Assembly (NCBI GenBank): GCA_964607835.1
Contig: CAZSLL010000011.1
Coordinates: 1 to 41,929 of the forward strand
Source: DAOVFN01 sp964607835
Lineage (GTDB): Archaea > Aenigmatarchaeota > Aenigmatarchaeia > QMZP01
Reading direction: 5' to 3'
Length of the DNA: 41,929 nt
The notes below the pieces were generated by a model, which did not search any database, had not been told where the DNA came from, and saw only the letters and a program-made list of their open reading frames with translations. Both the position numbers and the translations under genes were made by a program. Below, one piece after another: positions 1 through 7,364 of this stretch; positions within the stretch are counted from its first letter, which is position 1, and each line of letters starts with the position of its first letter.

Positions 1-658
1 TTTCAAATGCCCTCTTTTCGCTGTAGTTCTTCCAGGGATAATCCATGCCGAATGTGGGCGTTACTGCACTTTCCTTCTTAATTTTTTGAATTTCCCTAAG
101 GGCAGATACCAACTCATCCTTAAATGAAGAAAACTGAAAAGGCACCTCCTCTCCTGCCTTGTTTATTATGTAGAATGTTTCTGGAGTGTAACCCTGAAGC
201 TGACCTAGAATGTAATTATAGAATGCAGCTTGCATTATGTAGTATTTCTTTTTTGCGGGATCCTTTACTGACTTGATTTCTTTTACGATATAGTGATGCT
301 TCCCGATTTTTGACGGCGCAGAGTGACTTATCTCCAAAAGGTCAGGTATACCTGCCATAGACATATCAGGTGTGAATATAACGAGGTTATCGAAAGCTGG
401 TATACCCCTTCTCATATGAGCGATGACGTCATCCGTGGTCTCTATAACCACGGGCTCTATTTCAGGGTACTCTTGTTGGATAAATGCCCTCTCATGCTGC
501 ATTCCCCTCTCGGTAATCATCTGATAATAGTCAGACTTCTCGTCCTGCTCGCTCTCAGGGGCATGACAATTGCACCATAGATAGAATGGGGCCTGAAAAT
601 AACATTTAACATCTGTCCCATTGGCTCGGCATTTATTGAATAATTTGTTAAGCTGCAT
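1..658 (-). CDS. RecB-like nuclease of the TM0106 type, C-terminus cut by window edge
   Basis: The minus strand is open from an ATG at 658 to the window edge (219 codons; the C-terminus lies outside). The start reads MQLNKLFNKC. Near residues 20-55 it has the layout of TM0106-type RecB-like nucleases: YFQAPFYLWCNCHAP, then an acidic stretch, then RGMQHERAFI. The PD-(D/E)XK core follows: an Asp in AGIPDLLEIS and the E-x-K pair in IVKEIKSVKDP. A downstream Tyr- and Gln-rich helix (YYIMQAAFYNYILGQLQG) fits the family's QxxxY-like motif. The family is related to Cas4 and AddB-type nucleases; its role is not settled. The gene is divergent from the 759 cassette, with about 100 AT-rich bases between them. 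Composition is more AT-rich than the chromosome to the right, suggesting an accessory or defence-linked segment. The nuclease fold is well supported; the function is not. Confidence 0.8.
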   Translation of the reverse strand, partial: MQLNKLFNKCRANGTDVKCYFQAPFYLWCNCHAPESEQDEKSDYYQMITERGMQHERAFIQQEYPEIEPVVIETTDDVIAHMRRGIPAFDNLVIFTPDMSMAGIPDLLEISHSAPSKIGKHHYIVKEIKSVKDPAKKKYYIMQAAFYNYILGQLQGYTPETFYIINKAGEEVPFQFSSFKDELVSALREIQKIKKESAVTPTFGMDYPWKNYSEKRAFE

Positions 659-758
659 GTTACTCAATTTTAAAATGGGTTATTTACTTAAAATTATAAG
701 CCTCAATCAGATAACTAACAGACCAAAAAATATGTAAATAATTAAAGGAAATATTGTT

Positions 759-1220
759 ATGGATATAGAAATTCTTGGAGGAATACTTAAGGAAGTTGGT
801 AATTTTAGTATGAAATCTTTTGAAAAAAGGCTAATATTTCAAAAAACCATATATTTTCTACAAGAATTTGACTTTAATCTCGGTTATCATTTTAATTGGT
901 ATGTTGCAGGACCCTACTCATCAGAATTGGCAGGGGATGGTTTCAAACTTGATGCTATCTATAATAAAACTCCTCGGATTATTCTAAAAAAAGACGAAAA
1001 TATAGAAAGATTTAATTCTTTCTTGAACTTTCTGGGTAAAATAAAAAACGATCATAGAAAAATGGAACTTTTAGCATCATTGCATTTCTTATCTAAAAAT
1101 GGATTCAGCGAAGAAGTGATTAAAAGAAGGATGAAAAATAAGCGTGAGTTTTTCAGAGATGAAGAAATATTATGGGGACTAGAATACTTGAGAAGGAGTG
1201 GTTTGTATGCCAAGAGTTAA
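759..1220 (+). CDS. YwgA-like protein of unknown function
   Basis: This 153-residue protein contains FQKTIYFLQEF followed by GYHFNWYVAGPYSSELAGDG (about residues 27-60). This is the signature of the YwgA-like family, in which LQKLxYxLxE is followed by a YGPYSxxL segment. The fold is related to phage-associated GepA/SocA-like proteins that act as antitoxins or adaptors, but no function is established for YwgA. The rest is Lys-rich and helical. The start at 759 has an AAAGGAAA Shine-Dalgarno-like run 10 bases upstream. Its stop overlaps the next gene by 14 bases, so these are translationally coupled. With the PIN-like protein downstream, the cassette resembles a toxin-antitoxin or defence module, but this is inferred from arrangement only. 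Base composition is AT-rich. Confidence 0.65.
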   Translation: MDIEILGGILKEVGNFSMKSFEKRLIFQKTIYFLQEFDFNLGYHFNWYVAGPYSSELAGDGFKLDAIYNKTPRIILKKDENIERFNSFLNFLGKIKNDHRKMELLASLHFLSKNGFSEEVIKRRMKNKREFFRDEEILWGLEYLRRSGLYAKS

Positions 1221-1392
1221 GTTTGAAAGAATACCACCATCCAAAGTCAATATCGATAAACTTAATTTGCTTAAGCAAGACTTTAAGCAAATTGTTTTAG
1301 AAAACAGACAACCTATCTTCAAGGTCACTGAATCTCAAAAGGTAAGAAAAAGGAAACCATTGAGGGATTTATTCTTGACTAAACCCAGATGA
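1207..1392 (+). CDS. small basic protein in the YwgA/PIN cassette
   Basis: This 61-residue protein starts MPRVKFERIPPS and ends in a Lys/Arg-rich tail (KVRKRKPLRDLF). I chose the ATG at 1207 rather than a GTG at 1198 because GGAG at 1195-1198 sits at a good distance from 1207. It overlaps the end of the YwgA-like gene by 14 bases and ends a few bases before the PIN-like gene, so all three are probably one transcript. I recognise no family. Its size, charge and position between a YwgA-like and a PIN-like gene would suit an antitoxin or a partner protein, but nothing in the sequence proves this. Confidence 0.55.
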   Translation: MPRVKFERIPPSKVNIDKLNLLKQDFKQIVLENRQPIFKVTESQKVRKRKPLRDLFLTKPR

Positions 1393-1395
1393 TAG

Positions 1396-2004
1396 GTGAT
1401 TTCTTTGTTTTATCTTTTTTCTTCTTTACAACGTTATACGCAAAATAAACTTATCGAAATTAACAATTATCTATTCCTTTTCGATGTTTCTTGTTTATTA
1501 TCTGACTTCGCAATTCCATTTGTTAAAAACATGGACGATTCTAGGAGAATGAGAAAAGAACCCGATAAAGTCTCGAAATTGAATGGTATCCCTATTAAAT
1601 TGCTCGTGACCCCAACTATTGGCGGCATATGTGCAAAAAAGTTACATCAAAGGAAGATTGTACAAAGTTATGGGGTGGCAGATATGTTGATTGAGAAAAT
1701 GTTGGAATTTCCTCTATTTCACGTAAAACCGATCAGAGACACTTCAGTTGATTCTAAGATGATTTCTGATTTTGAAGAGCACGATCATAAATATGAAGAT
1801 ACCATACATATCTCGACTGCAAATTCATACAAAATTCCGATAGTCACTTCTGAACAGAGAAAAATTGATGTTTGGAAAGACCATTGTGAATGTCCAGTTA
1901 TATATCATGTGGACTTTTGGAAATTTGTAGATGAATGCAGAAAGAAATGTCTATCGAAGAAGAAAGTTGAAAGATTTGCTAGAAAGACCTTATTTAGCGA
2001 TTAA
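1396..2004 (+). CDS. PIN-like domain protein
   Basis: About 200 residues. An early acidic residue in YLFLFDVSCLLSDF (near residue 30) and a C-terminal stretch YEDTIHISTANSYKIP followed by IVTSEQRKID match the general plan of PIN ribonucleases: Asp after the first strand, then Asp before a helix containing A.A or STANS, then a strand ending in T(S/N)(E/D). The middle catalytic acid is not obvious, so the match is weak. The start is uncertain: a GTG at 1396 or a TTG at 1405; GGTG at 1395-1398 fits the latter better. It directly follows the small basic protein. If it is a PIN ribonuclease the cassette would be a toxin-antitoxin type unit. AT-rich like its neighbours. Confidence 0.5.
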   Translation: MISLFYLFSSLQRYTQNKLIEINNYLFLFDVSCLLSDFAIPFVKNMDDSRRMRKEPDKVSKLNGIPIKLLVTPTIGGICAKKLHQRKIVQSYGVADMLIEKMLEFPLFHVKPIRDTSVDSKMISDFEEHDHKYEDTIHISTANSYKIPIVTSEQRKIDVWKDHCECPVIYHVDFWKFVDECRKKCLSKKKVERFARKTLFSD

Positions 2005-2254
2005 TTCTTTGTTCCCTGCTCGCTTCCAGCCCAAATGTGCCAAGAAGTAAGGGCTTTCCTTTTGAAAAATAGGACTACTCCTTATTCATAAGGGCATATG
2101 AAAATCTCATTGGTATTCTCGCCCAGTTTTTAGATAATGCCGTAAATAGTTGTAACCTTAGTGGATGGGTATACGAAAACATTCTCTTTGCATAACTGGT
2201 AACTATACGTGACCCCTTATAATCTGATCCTAACCCCAAAACCCTCCCAATAAC

Positions 2255-2264
2255 TATATAAATA
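2255..2264 (+). promoter_or_regulatory. probable TATA box of the 23S rRNA unit
   Basis: TATATAAATA lies in an AT-rich stretch after the PIN-like gene and just before a sharp change to GC-rich structured sequence. An archaeal start site about 25 bases downstream would be near 2288. The 2005-2254 stretch before it holds no gene I can support. Confidence 0.6.
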
Positions 2265-2284
2265 TATCGTTCCAAATAGAGACA

Positions 2285-2735
2285 TCATTGGTGAACGCCT
2301 GATGCCGGCTCATGATGATGCCAACGCCGGCCGAGGGCAGGGTTTAGGCTATCTAAACTGTTCAGAGTCTTCGCGCCTTCCTGGGACAGCAGGGAGTTGT
2401 GTTGCAGGGCGGATAGCGGGTAATCGGCGACGAGTACGCGCGCAAACGTCTAGTTCTGGACAGCCAGGAATACGCCTTTGAAACCAACATCACAAAAAGC
2501 GATCATGGTCATTCATTTAAGAATGATGCGGTCCCCCACCGAACAGGTTCGCGGACCGTGTTGAGAAGCTGCAGATGACAGGGAACAAACCGCTCCATAT
2601 AGAGGGCCAACCCAGAAGCGCAGCATGCACTTAGCAATGCTCGAACCGGAGTGTATGCAGTTGGCGAAGCCGGCTGAGTGTGCAAATAGCCCGATGACAT
2701 GGTGAACACAATCCGATGCGGCATCAGTGATACTC
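2285..2735 (+). ncRNA. structured leader of the 23S transcript, identity unknown
   Basis: About 450 GC-rich bases between the promoter and the 23S processing stem contain no convincing coding frame but many hairpins. Examples are GCCGGC pairs around 2304-2331, GTTTAG/CTAAAC around 2342-2358, TTCTGG/CCAGGAA around 2454-2470, TCATTC/GAATGA near 2511-2526, GGTCC/GGACC enclosing CGAAC/GTTCG near 2530-2560, and GCATGCAC/GTGTATGC near 2625-2660. I compared it by eye with 16S, 5S, tRNA, SRP RNA (no helix 8 signature) and RNase P RNA (no GAGGAAAGUCC or ACAGAA elements) and matched none. It may be just an external transcribed spacer or may contain an independent RNA. Confidence 0.45.
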
Positions 2736-2750
2736 ATAGGTGAGCTATCC
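2736..2750 (+). repeat. 5-prime arm of the 23S processing stem
   Basis: ATAGGTGAGCTATCC is exactly complementary to 13313-13327, with two further wobble pairs inward. The two arms flank the entire 23S gene, as expected of the long stem cut by the archaeal splicing endonuclease during rRNA maturation. Confidence 0.85.
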
Positions 2751-3183
2751 TGACCAAAGGCCTTTCTTTACGAGAGCCCGCGGGCTTCTGCAAAGAAACC
2801 CCTGGGAAAGAAACATGTAAGGAAACGCCGGTCGAAAGGACTCCGACGTTGTATGGTGGATGGCTAGGCTCGGGTACCGATGAGGGAAGTGGCAAGCTGC
2901 TTTATGCCTGGGGTAGGTGCAAGCAACCTTTGAACCCAGGATTTCCTAATGGGACTTCCTGTTTCGGCGATCCGTGAGGATCGGGCACGCCGGGAATTGA
3001 AACATCTAAGTACCGGCAGGAAAAGAAAGCAATAGCGATTCCCTTAGTAAGGGCGACTGAAAAGGGAACAGGACAAACCGAATCCTGTATGGAAACATAC
3101 CGGAGATGTGGGGTTTGGACCTGGGCTCATCCTAACTCCCCAACCTGAACTCTGCTGGAAAGCAGGGGCGCAGAGGGTGATAT

Positions 3184-3989
3184 GAATCGTTGGTGTTGAA
3201 GGGGTTTGGTCTATAGCGGAATTTAATCCAGATAATTGATTTTGGAAACGCTAACATACGGACAATACGTTTCCTAGCGGAATAGCGGAACTGTCCTATC
3301 CATAGACTGATAAACCCTCTTGGGAAGGATTTATGTGGAAAGAAAAGGCATTACACCAGGACTGGCATATATTCTTGGGGCTCTTCGAGATGGTACTATC
3401 AACATAAAGAGAACCAAGGAGTATTCCCACTACAGGCTTGATTTTCATAGCAAATCCAAAGACTGGTTAATTAATATTAGCAGGATTTTGGAAAAACACG
3501 CATCAAACAAGCCTCAAATAAGTGGTATAACCAGAAAATATGGTTTGTATTGGAAACTTGTGCTGAATGACAAAAAATTCATAAACGATTTAGTGAATAT
3601 ATCTGGTTTCCATACTATGCAGAGTACCTGGAACACACCCAAGGTAATTTTAGAATCCTCCGCTGAAGTGAAATCAGCTTATATAAGCGGTTTTTTTGAT
3701 GCAGAGGGATGTGTTACCAAACTTACATCTCGTGAATTATGGAATATTGGTTTTTACCATACATGGGAAAACTCAGCTGAATGTCCACCTCTTGAAGACA
3801 TCAAGAATATGTTATCAGATATGGATATCAGAAGCAACAGGATAACAGTAAAGACCTTGGATAATAGATTACCTTTGTTTTGTCTGAGAATAACAGATAA
3901 GAAATCCGTAATGCGGTTTTGTAATGAAATCTTTTCAATAAATCCTGACAAGAAAAAAAGAATGAAAATCATCAACCTTTCACGCCTAA
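3184..3989 (+). mobile_element. 23S intron A with LAGLIDADG endonuclease gene
   Basis: The conserved segment read in most 23S as AGGGTGACAGCCCCGTA is split: the left part AGAGGGTGATA ends near 3183 and the right part ACCCCCGTA begins near 3989. The ends can pair: GGTGTTGAAGG near 3191-3201 with CCTTTCACGCC near 3976-3986, with small bulges. This fits an archaeal bulge-helix-bulge type intron rather than group I. Inside are a 60-nt extra segment, the shared TAGCGGAAT element, and the endonuclease gene. Confidence 0.8.
3275..3314 (+). repeat. shared endonuclease-leader element, copy 1 (intron A)
   Basis: TAGCGGAATAGCGGAAC (3275-3291), then CTATCCATAG (3296-3305) and TGATAAA (3308-3314), 21 bases before the likely GTG start. 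AAACCC at 3312-3317 can pair with GGGTTT at 3202-3207, next to a partial extra copy (TAGCGGAATTTA) at 3214. Confidence 0.8.
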
Positions 3990-4075
3990 CCCCCGTAAGG
4001 GAACGGGAGAAGGATGATACCGGGTATCCAGAGTACCGCTGGTTGGATATCCAGTGGGAATGCGGGAGACAATAA
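3335..4075 (+). CDS. LAGLIDADG homing endonuclease (intron A)
   Basis: About 246 residues. The two LAGLIDADG motifs are LAYILGALRDGTI near residue 10 and AYISGFFDAEGCV near residue 116, so it should fold as a monomer with two active-site acids (D of RDG, D of FDAEG). I chose the GTG at 3335 because GGGAAGG at 3322-3328 is well placed; a TTG at 3320 has no such site. Such enzymes cut intronless alleles at the insertion site, and may help splicing. The domain ends near IINLSRL; the last 30 or so codons read on into 23S exon sequence, so the natural protein tail is encoded by rRNA exon. It closely resembles the protein of intron I (LAYILGALRDG versus VAYILGALRDG; FFDAEG; terminal KKKRMKI versus EKRIRLS). 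Confidence 0.85.
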   Translation: MERKGITPGLAYILGALRDGTINIKRTKEYSHYRLDFHSKSKDWLINISRILEKHASNKPQISGITRKYGLYWKLVLNDKKFINDLVNISGFHTMQSTWNTPKVILESSAEVKSAYISGFFDAEGCVTKLTSRELWNIGFYHTWENSAECPPLEDIKNMLSDMDIRSNRITVKTLDNRLPLFCLRITDKKSVMRFCNEIFSINPDKKKRMKIINLSRLTPVREREKDDTGYPEYRWLDIQWECGRQ

Positions 4076-4096
4076 CTCCCAATCCTAAATATAACC

Positions 4097-5042
4097 CGAA
4101 CCAAGAAAGCTCGAACAAACTTTATATGGAGCCCTCCCCAATAATAAACGTGAACAAAATAAGTCCAGAGACAGAAAAGAGAATTGTCGCGATGTACAGG
4201 AACGGAAAATCCATGTGCAGCATAGCTAAGGAGCTCTCAGTGAGCTCCGGGACGATATACCTGCACCTCAGGAAATTCGTTTCCAAGGAAGATAGGCAAA
4301 AAAGACAGCATGTGACTTCTTTTAGCAATGAGCAGGCAAAAAAATTCTGTGCTCTTTACGAGAAGGGTATGTCATCAATTGAGATCGGAAAGAAATTCGG
4401 TTTTGGGGCTGATGTAGTGCTTTACGCGCTAAGAAAGCTCGGCGTTGATACATCCAAGGGAGGGAAATACAGTTCAAGGGTTAACCCTGAGAAGCTCTCG
4501 AAGATGAAGGAAATCTACGGGAGAACAGGTTCTGTCCTTGAAACTGCAAAAGAAATGAATCTTCACCCATCGTCGGTCCATAGCAGATTATCTAAGGAGG
4601 GGGTCGTCAAGAAAAAGGCCCTTAACCAGAAGATGGTTAAGGAGAAGTACGACAAGCTCAATTCAGTCCTCATCAGACTATTCAAAGAAATGGGGATAGA
4701 GCTCGAGTATTTCCAGGCCAAATACAACGGCCCAGGCCCTGACATGATAGTCAGGGAAGGCAAAAAAAAGATAGTGGTCGAACACAAGGCCACTGTGAAA
4801 AGAAGCTTCTATTGGCAGCACGCTGTCGAGGAGGCAAGGAACAGCAGCAGAATCCTGAACATCAGGGATTGCTGGGTCATAACCACAGCCAGGAAGCCCG
4901 GCAATTTCAGGAAAGTGAAGGGCGTCAAGATTACATTCTTCGATGACCTTAAGGAACTCCTTATATCGAATGGACTGACGGAACTGGTCGAAGATATCGA
5001 ATACATATCAAATACTCCATGTGTTTGAGCTTTCTTGGGGGG
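4097..5042 (+). mobile_element. 23S intron B with HTH / PD-(D/E)XK protein gene
   Basis: Exon on the left ends GGGAGACAATAACTCCC then CCTAAATATAACC; on the right it resumes AAGACCGATAG. These are the two halves of the conserved segment GGCTAAATACTC...GACCGATAG. The insertion ends pair perfectly: CCAAGAAAGCTC (4101-4112) with GAGCTTTCTTGG (5027-5038). There is almost nothing in the intron but the gene, and the shared TAGCGGAAT element is absent. Confidence 0.8.
4126..5028 (+). CDS. HTH-PD-(D/E)XK nuclease encoded in a 23S intron, candidate non-LAGLIDADG homing endonuclease
   Basis: 300 residues from the ATG at 4126; its upstream codons lie in exon. The N-terminal two thirds hold about three helix-turn-helix units: ETEKRIVAMYRNGKSMCSIA (residues 15-45), NEQAKKFCALYEKGMSSIEI (about 68-100) and PEKLSKMKEIYGRTGSVLET (about 124-160). 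The C-terminal third has a nuclease core: GPGPDMIVREGKKKIVVEHKA gives the Asp and the E-x-K pair (near residues 203-225), followed by a helix with WQHAVEEARNSS and the strand CWVITTARK. The HTH array would recognise DNA and the nuclease would cut it. Among homing endonucleases PD-(D/E)XK members are rare (I-Ssp6803I is a known one). No similar archaeal 23S intron protein comes to mind. The stop codon is inside the closing stem of the intron. DNA-cleaving activity is inferred. Confidence 0.75.
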   Translation: MEPSPIINVNKISPETEKRIVAMYRNGKSMCSIAKELSVSSGTIYLHLRKFVSKEDRQKRQHVTSFSNEQAKKFCALYEKGMSSIEIGKKFGFGADVVLYALRKLGVDTSKGGKYSSRVNPEKLSKMKEIYGRTGSVLETAKEMNLHPSSVHSRLSKEGVVKKKALNQKMVKEKYDKLNSVLIRLFKEMGIELEYFQAKYNGPGPDMIVREGKKKIVVEHKATVKRSFYWQHAVEEARNSSRILNIRDCWVITTARKPGNFRKVKGVKITFFDDLKELLISNGLTELVEDIEYISNTPCV

Positions 5043-5052
5043 AAGACCGATA

Positions 5053-5107
5053 GCGCACTAGAAAAGATAAGTGTGCTACGGGGCAAAAGCCCGCGAGCTT
5101 ATCTTTG
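5053..5107 (+). other. 55-nt mini-insertion in 23S, possible small intron
   Basis: The conserved run CCGATAGTGAAC...CCGTGAGGG reads GACCGATA, then about 55 extra bases, then GTGAATACCGTGAGGG. The insert folds on itself: AAAGATAAG with CTTATCTTT (9 bp) enclosing GGGC/GCCC. No reading frame. Confidence 0.6.
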
Positions 5108-5398
5108 GTGAATACCGTGAGGGAAAGCTGAAAAGAATCCTTAACAGGAGATGAAAAGATCCTAAAACCATGCAACCATAGGTAGATGCGGTCTGCTAAA
5201 TCCCATTGAAGGACAATCTGCAAAGATTTAATACGAAGATGGGAGTTTCTGATTGCATCGTCCGTTTTGAAACACGTGGCAAGGAGTTTGCCTCTGTGGC
5301 GAGGTTAAGAAAAGTAGCCATAGCGAAAGCGAAAATCCCGCAGCTTGCAAGGGGATTGGGTATGAAAGTGCCCTAAGTCGCAGGGGTAAGACCAGAAA

Positions 5399-5498
5399 NN
5401 NNNNNNNNNNNNNNNNNNNNNNNNNNNNNNNNNNNNNNNNNNNNNNNNNNNNNNNNNNNNNNNNNNNNNNNNNNNNNNNNNNNNNNNNNNNNNNNNNN
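5399..5498. other. 100-N assembly gap inside 23S
   Basis: Exactly 100 Ns, a usual scaffolding placeholder. Left side ends GACCAGAAA and right side starts GAAACCTGTCGATCTAG. These overlap by GAAA and would join into the conserved GACC-GAAACC-GATCTAG segment with nothing missing, so the gap could be zero-length or hide another insertion. Confidence 0.95.
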
Positions 5499-5571
5499 GA
5501 AACCTGTCGATCTAGTCCTGGGTAGGGTGAAGTCCCGGGAAACCGGGATGGAGGCTCGCTACCCGTGTTGA

Positions 5572-5616
5572 GATTCAATCTCTCATGGGCTTCCAGGATG
5601 GTTAGCCCAGAGAGGA
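5572..5616 (+). other. 45-nt mini-insertion in 23S, possible small intron
   Basis: Archaeal 23S normally runs from the GTGTTGA end of one helix almost directly into GCAAATC. Here about 45 bases separate GTGTTGA from ACAAATC. They fold with GGGCT/AGCCC plus CTCT/AGAG. The exact ends are uncertain and an expanded helix is possible. Confidence 0.45.
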
Positions 5617-5660
5617 ACAAATCGCTGGGGTGACCTGGGACTAGGGGTGAAAAGCCAATC

Positions 5661-5712
5661 GAGATAGGTGATATTCGTGTAGGGGTATCTCGAAATCCCT
5701 GCGGGAACACTA
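5661..5712 (+). other. about 50-nt mini-insertion before the conserved AGCTGGTTCC segment
   Basis: Between GGTGAAAAGCCAATC and AAGCTGGTTCC, where about 12-15 bases are usual, there are about 60. CGAGATA (5660-5666) pairs with TATCTCG (5686-5692). The interrupted segment is among the most conserved in 23S, which argues for removal from the mature RNA. Confidence 0.5.
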
Positions 5713-6209
5713 AAGCTGGTTCCTTCCGAAATGTGCCTTAGCTCAGCCTCGCCGGAGATAGGTGAAGGGGTATAGCTACTGACTGGGTAACCGAGGAGGG
5801 AAACCTCCAGTTGCGCTGTCAAACTCAGAATCCTTCACCGTCGCAGAAGGCGGGAGTGAGGATGCGGGGTAAGCTCGACATCCGAGAGGGAAAGAACCCA
5901 GACCAGGGTTAAGGTCCCAAAATGCATGTTAAGTGAGAAAGGATGTCCTCAACCTCAGACAGTGGGAATGTTGGCTTAGAAGCAGCCACCATTAAAAGAG
6001 TGCGTAATAGCTCACCCACCGATGGTTGGGGGTTCCGATAATGGACGGGACTAAACATGCTACCGAGACCCTGGATGCTCGACAGCATATCGTAGGAAGG
6101 TATTTCGTGAGGGTAGAAGCTTTGGTGTAAATTTGAGTGGACCTCGCGGAAAAAAGAATCTTGCCGATAGTAACAGCGAAGCACAGTGAGAATCTGTGCC
6201 ACCTAAAAG

Positions 6210-7340
6210 GGAGTTGGGTACAGGAGTTTGTGCCCTTATTAGCTTATACCGGAATTTATGCGGGAAATCCCAATCTAAAACGATAACATGTGGTTTAATG
6301 AGATTTTCTAGCGGAATACCGGAACTGTACTATGGTTAAGTTGATAAGGGCACATGCCAAAAATATTGAATGAAACCAAGAGACCCTTCACTTAGAATAT
6401 CGGATTTCATGCCAAGAAATGTCAAAATTTTCTTACCAAACGAACAAAGAAGGGTTTTGCTGGAATCCGTTGATAAATTCGGAAGTGAAGACAGGCTTGC
6501 AAGATATATTGGCGTTTCGAGAAGCAGAATCAATGACTGGAAATTTGAAAGGAGCAGAATCGATTTAGGTTATTATATTAAACTAAAGGAAATCCTTTCA
6601 GAAAGCATAGATGACAACTTTCATTTCCAGACACATAAGAGAAATGGAATAAAAATATCCCAAATAAAGATGTCAAAAGAGCTCTCTTGGCTTCTTGGTT
6701 TCAGACAAGGAGACAGAGACGAAGACAAATATTCAATAGGTATCGGGACATCTGACCCAGAGATTGCGATTGAATTCATTAGAATCCTGAGAAATCTAAT
6801 AAAGAATGGGCCAGAAGAACTATGGTGCCAGATAACTGTTCCAAAAGATAAGATAAAATCTGAGGATGTAATCGAAACTAAAGAAAGGTATTCGATAAAG
6901 CTCGGATTACCACGAGATAATATAAGAGTTCGTCCTAGAGGCAGAACAGAGAGGCACAAAAGATACCATATTGTGATACGCTACTACAATATGTTGATAA
7001 AGCGGTTATTCATTAACATTGAGAGGGAATTTGATAGGAAACTGCAATCACTTGAGCCCAGAACACAAGGACAATATCTTAAAGGGCTCATAGATAGTGA
7101 GGGAACAATTTACAATTCCGGAAGAATAGTGATTACAATGAGGCCTTCTAAGTGTTTAGATACCGCTTATGCCATCTCAAAACGCCTTGTATTGGATTCA
7201 AGATTTTATGAATATCCAGAAAGAAATTTTTGTTCTCTTGTCATTTACGGCCCGGCATCATTGATAATGAATCTCTGTTATCCGGTTCATAATGGAAAGG
7301 CATGCAAACTCAGAAACTGTACCCAATTTTCTAGGATGGG
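6210..7340 (+). mobile_element. 23S intron D with HTH-LAGLIDADG endonuclease gene
   Basis: Left exon ends CTGTGCCACCTAAAAG and right exon resumes GGCTAGGGTTCCTCAGCAACG, which together match the conserved GAAGGGCCAAGGGTTCC. Ends pair perfectly: TTGGGTACAG (6214-6223) with CTGTACCCAA (7317-7326). Within it the shared element occurs at 6309, plus a partial copy TACCGGAATTTA at 6251. Confidence 0.8.
6309..6353 (+). repeat. shared endonuclease-leader element, copy 2 (intron D)
   Basis: TAGCGGAATACCGGAAC (6309-6325), CTATGGTTAAG (6330-6340), then TTGATAA. ATAAGGGCACA (about 6344-6354) is perfectly complementary to TGTGCCCTTAT at about 6229-6239. The likely ATG is at 6370. Confidence 0.8.
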
Positions 7341-7344
7341 CTAG
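6370..7344 (+). CDS. LAGLIDADG homing endonuclease with N-terminal HTH (intron D)
   Basis: 324 residues. Residues about 25-75 form a helix-turn-helix (EDRLARYIGVSRSRINDWKF). The LAGLIDADG motifs are LSWLLGFRQGDRD near residue 104 and QYLKGLIDSEGTI near residue 236. The first motif is degenerate (QGD in place of xDG), so activity could be altered; the second has SEG with a preceding Asp. It is the largest endonuclease in the gene, with a basic linker (RVRPRGRTERHKRYHI) between the halves. ATG at 6370 chosen as the first in-frame start, 16 bases after the shared leader element. The stop lies at the very end of the intron or in the first exon bases. Homing function is known for the family; whether this one still cuts is inference. 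Confidence 0.8.
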   Translation: MKPRDPSLRISDFMPRNVKIFLPNEQRRVLLESVDKFGSEDRLARYIGVSRSRINDWKFERSRIDLGYYIKLKEILSESIDDNFHFQTHKRNGIKISQIKMSKELSWLLGFRQGDRDEDKYSIGIGTSDPEIAIEFIRILRNLIKNGPEELWCQITVPKDKIKSEDVIETKERYSIKLGLPRDNIRVRPRGRTERHKRYHIVIRYYNMLIKRLFINIEREFDRKLQSLEPRTQGQYLKGLIDSEGTIYNSGRIVITMRPSKCLDTAYAISKRLVLDSRFYEYPERNFCSLVIYGPASLIMNLCYPVHNGKACKLRNCTQFSRMG

Positions 7345-7364
7345 GGTTCCTCAGCAACGATCAA

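Noticed and set aside
2285..2735. Leader region as RNase P RNA, SRP RNA, 16S fragment or tRNA
   Set aside because: None of the signature segments of these RNAs could be found, and the one TTCGA-like T-arm candidate had no matching stem.
2509..2737. Minus-strand reading frames of 71-74 codons in the leader
   Set aside because: They overlap hairpins of the rRNA leader, overlap each other, and encode nothing recognisable.
4054..4125. Upstream extension of the HTH-PD-(D/E)XK protein to 4054
   Set aside because: This part is 23S exon (GGGAGACAATAACTCCC) and the closing stem of the intron; the ATG at 4126 is the first one in intron sequence proper.
5010..5016. AAATACT in the end of intron B as the conserved CTAAATACTC exon
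   Set aside because: It lies inside the coding frame; the real CTAAATA counterpart is at 4085-4091, before the intron.
5315..5362. Additional mini-insertion at AATCCC...GGGATT
   Set aside because: A hairpin insert of about 25 bases is possible, but the flanking segment is variable and adjacent to the assembly gap.
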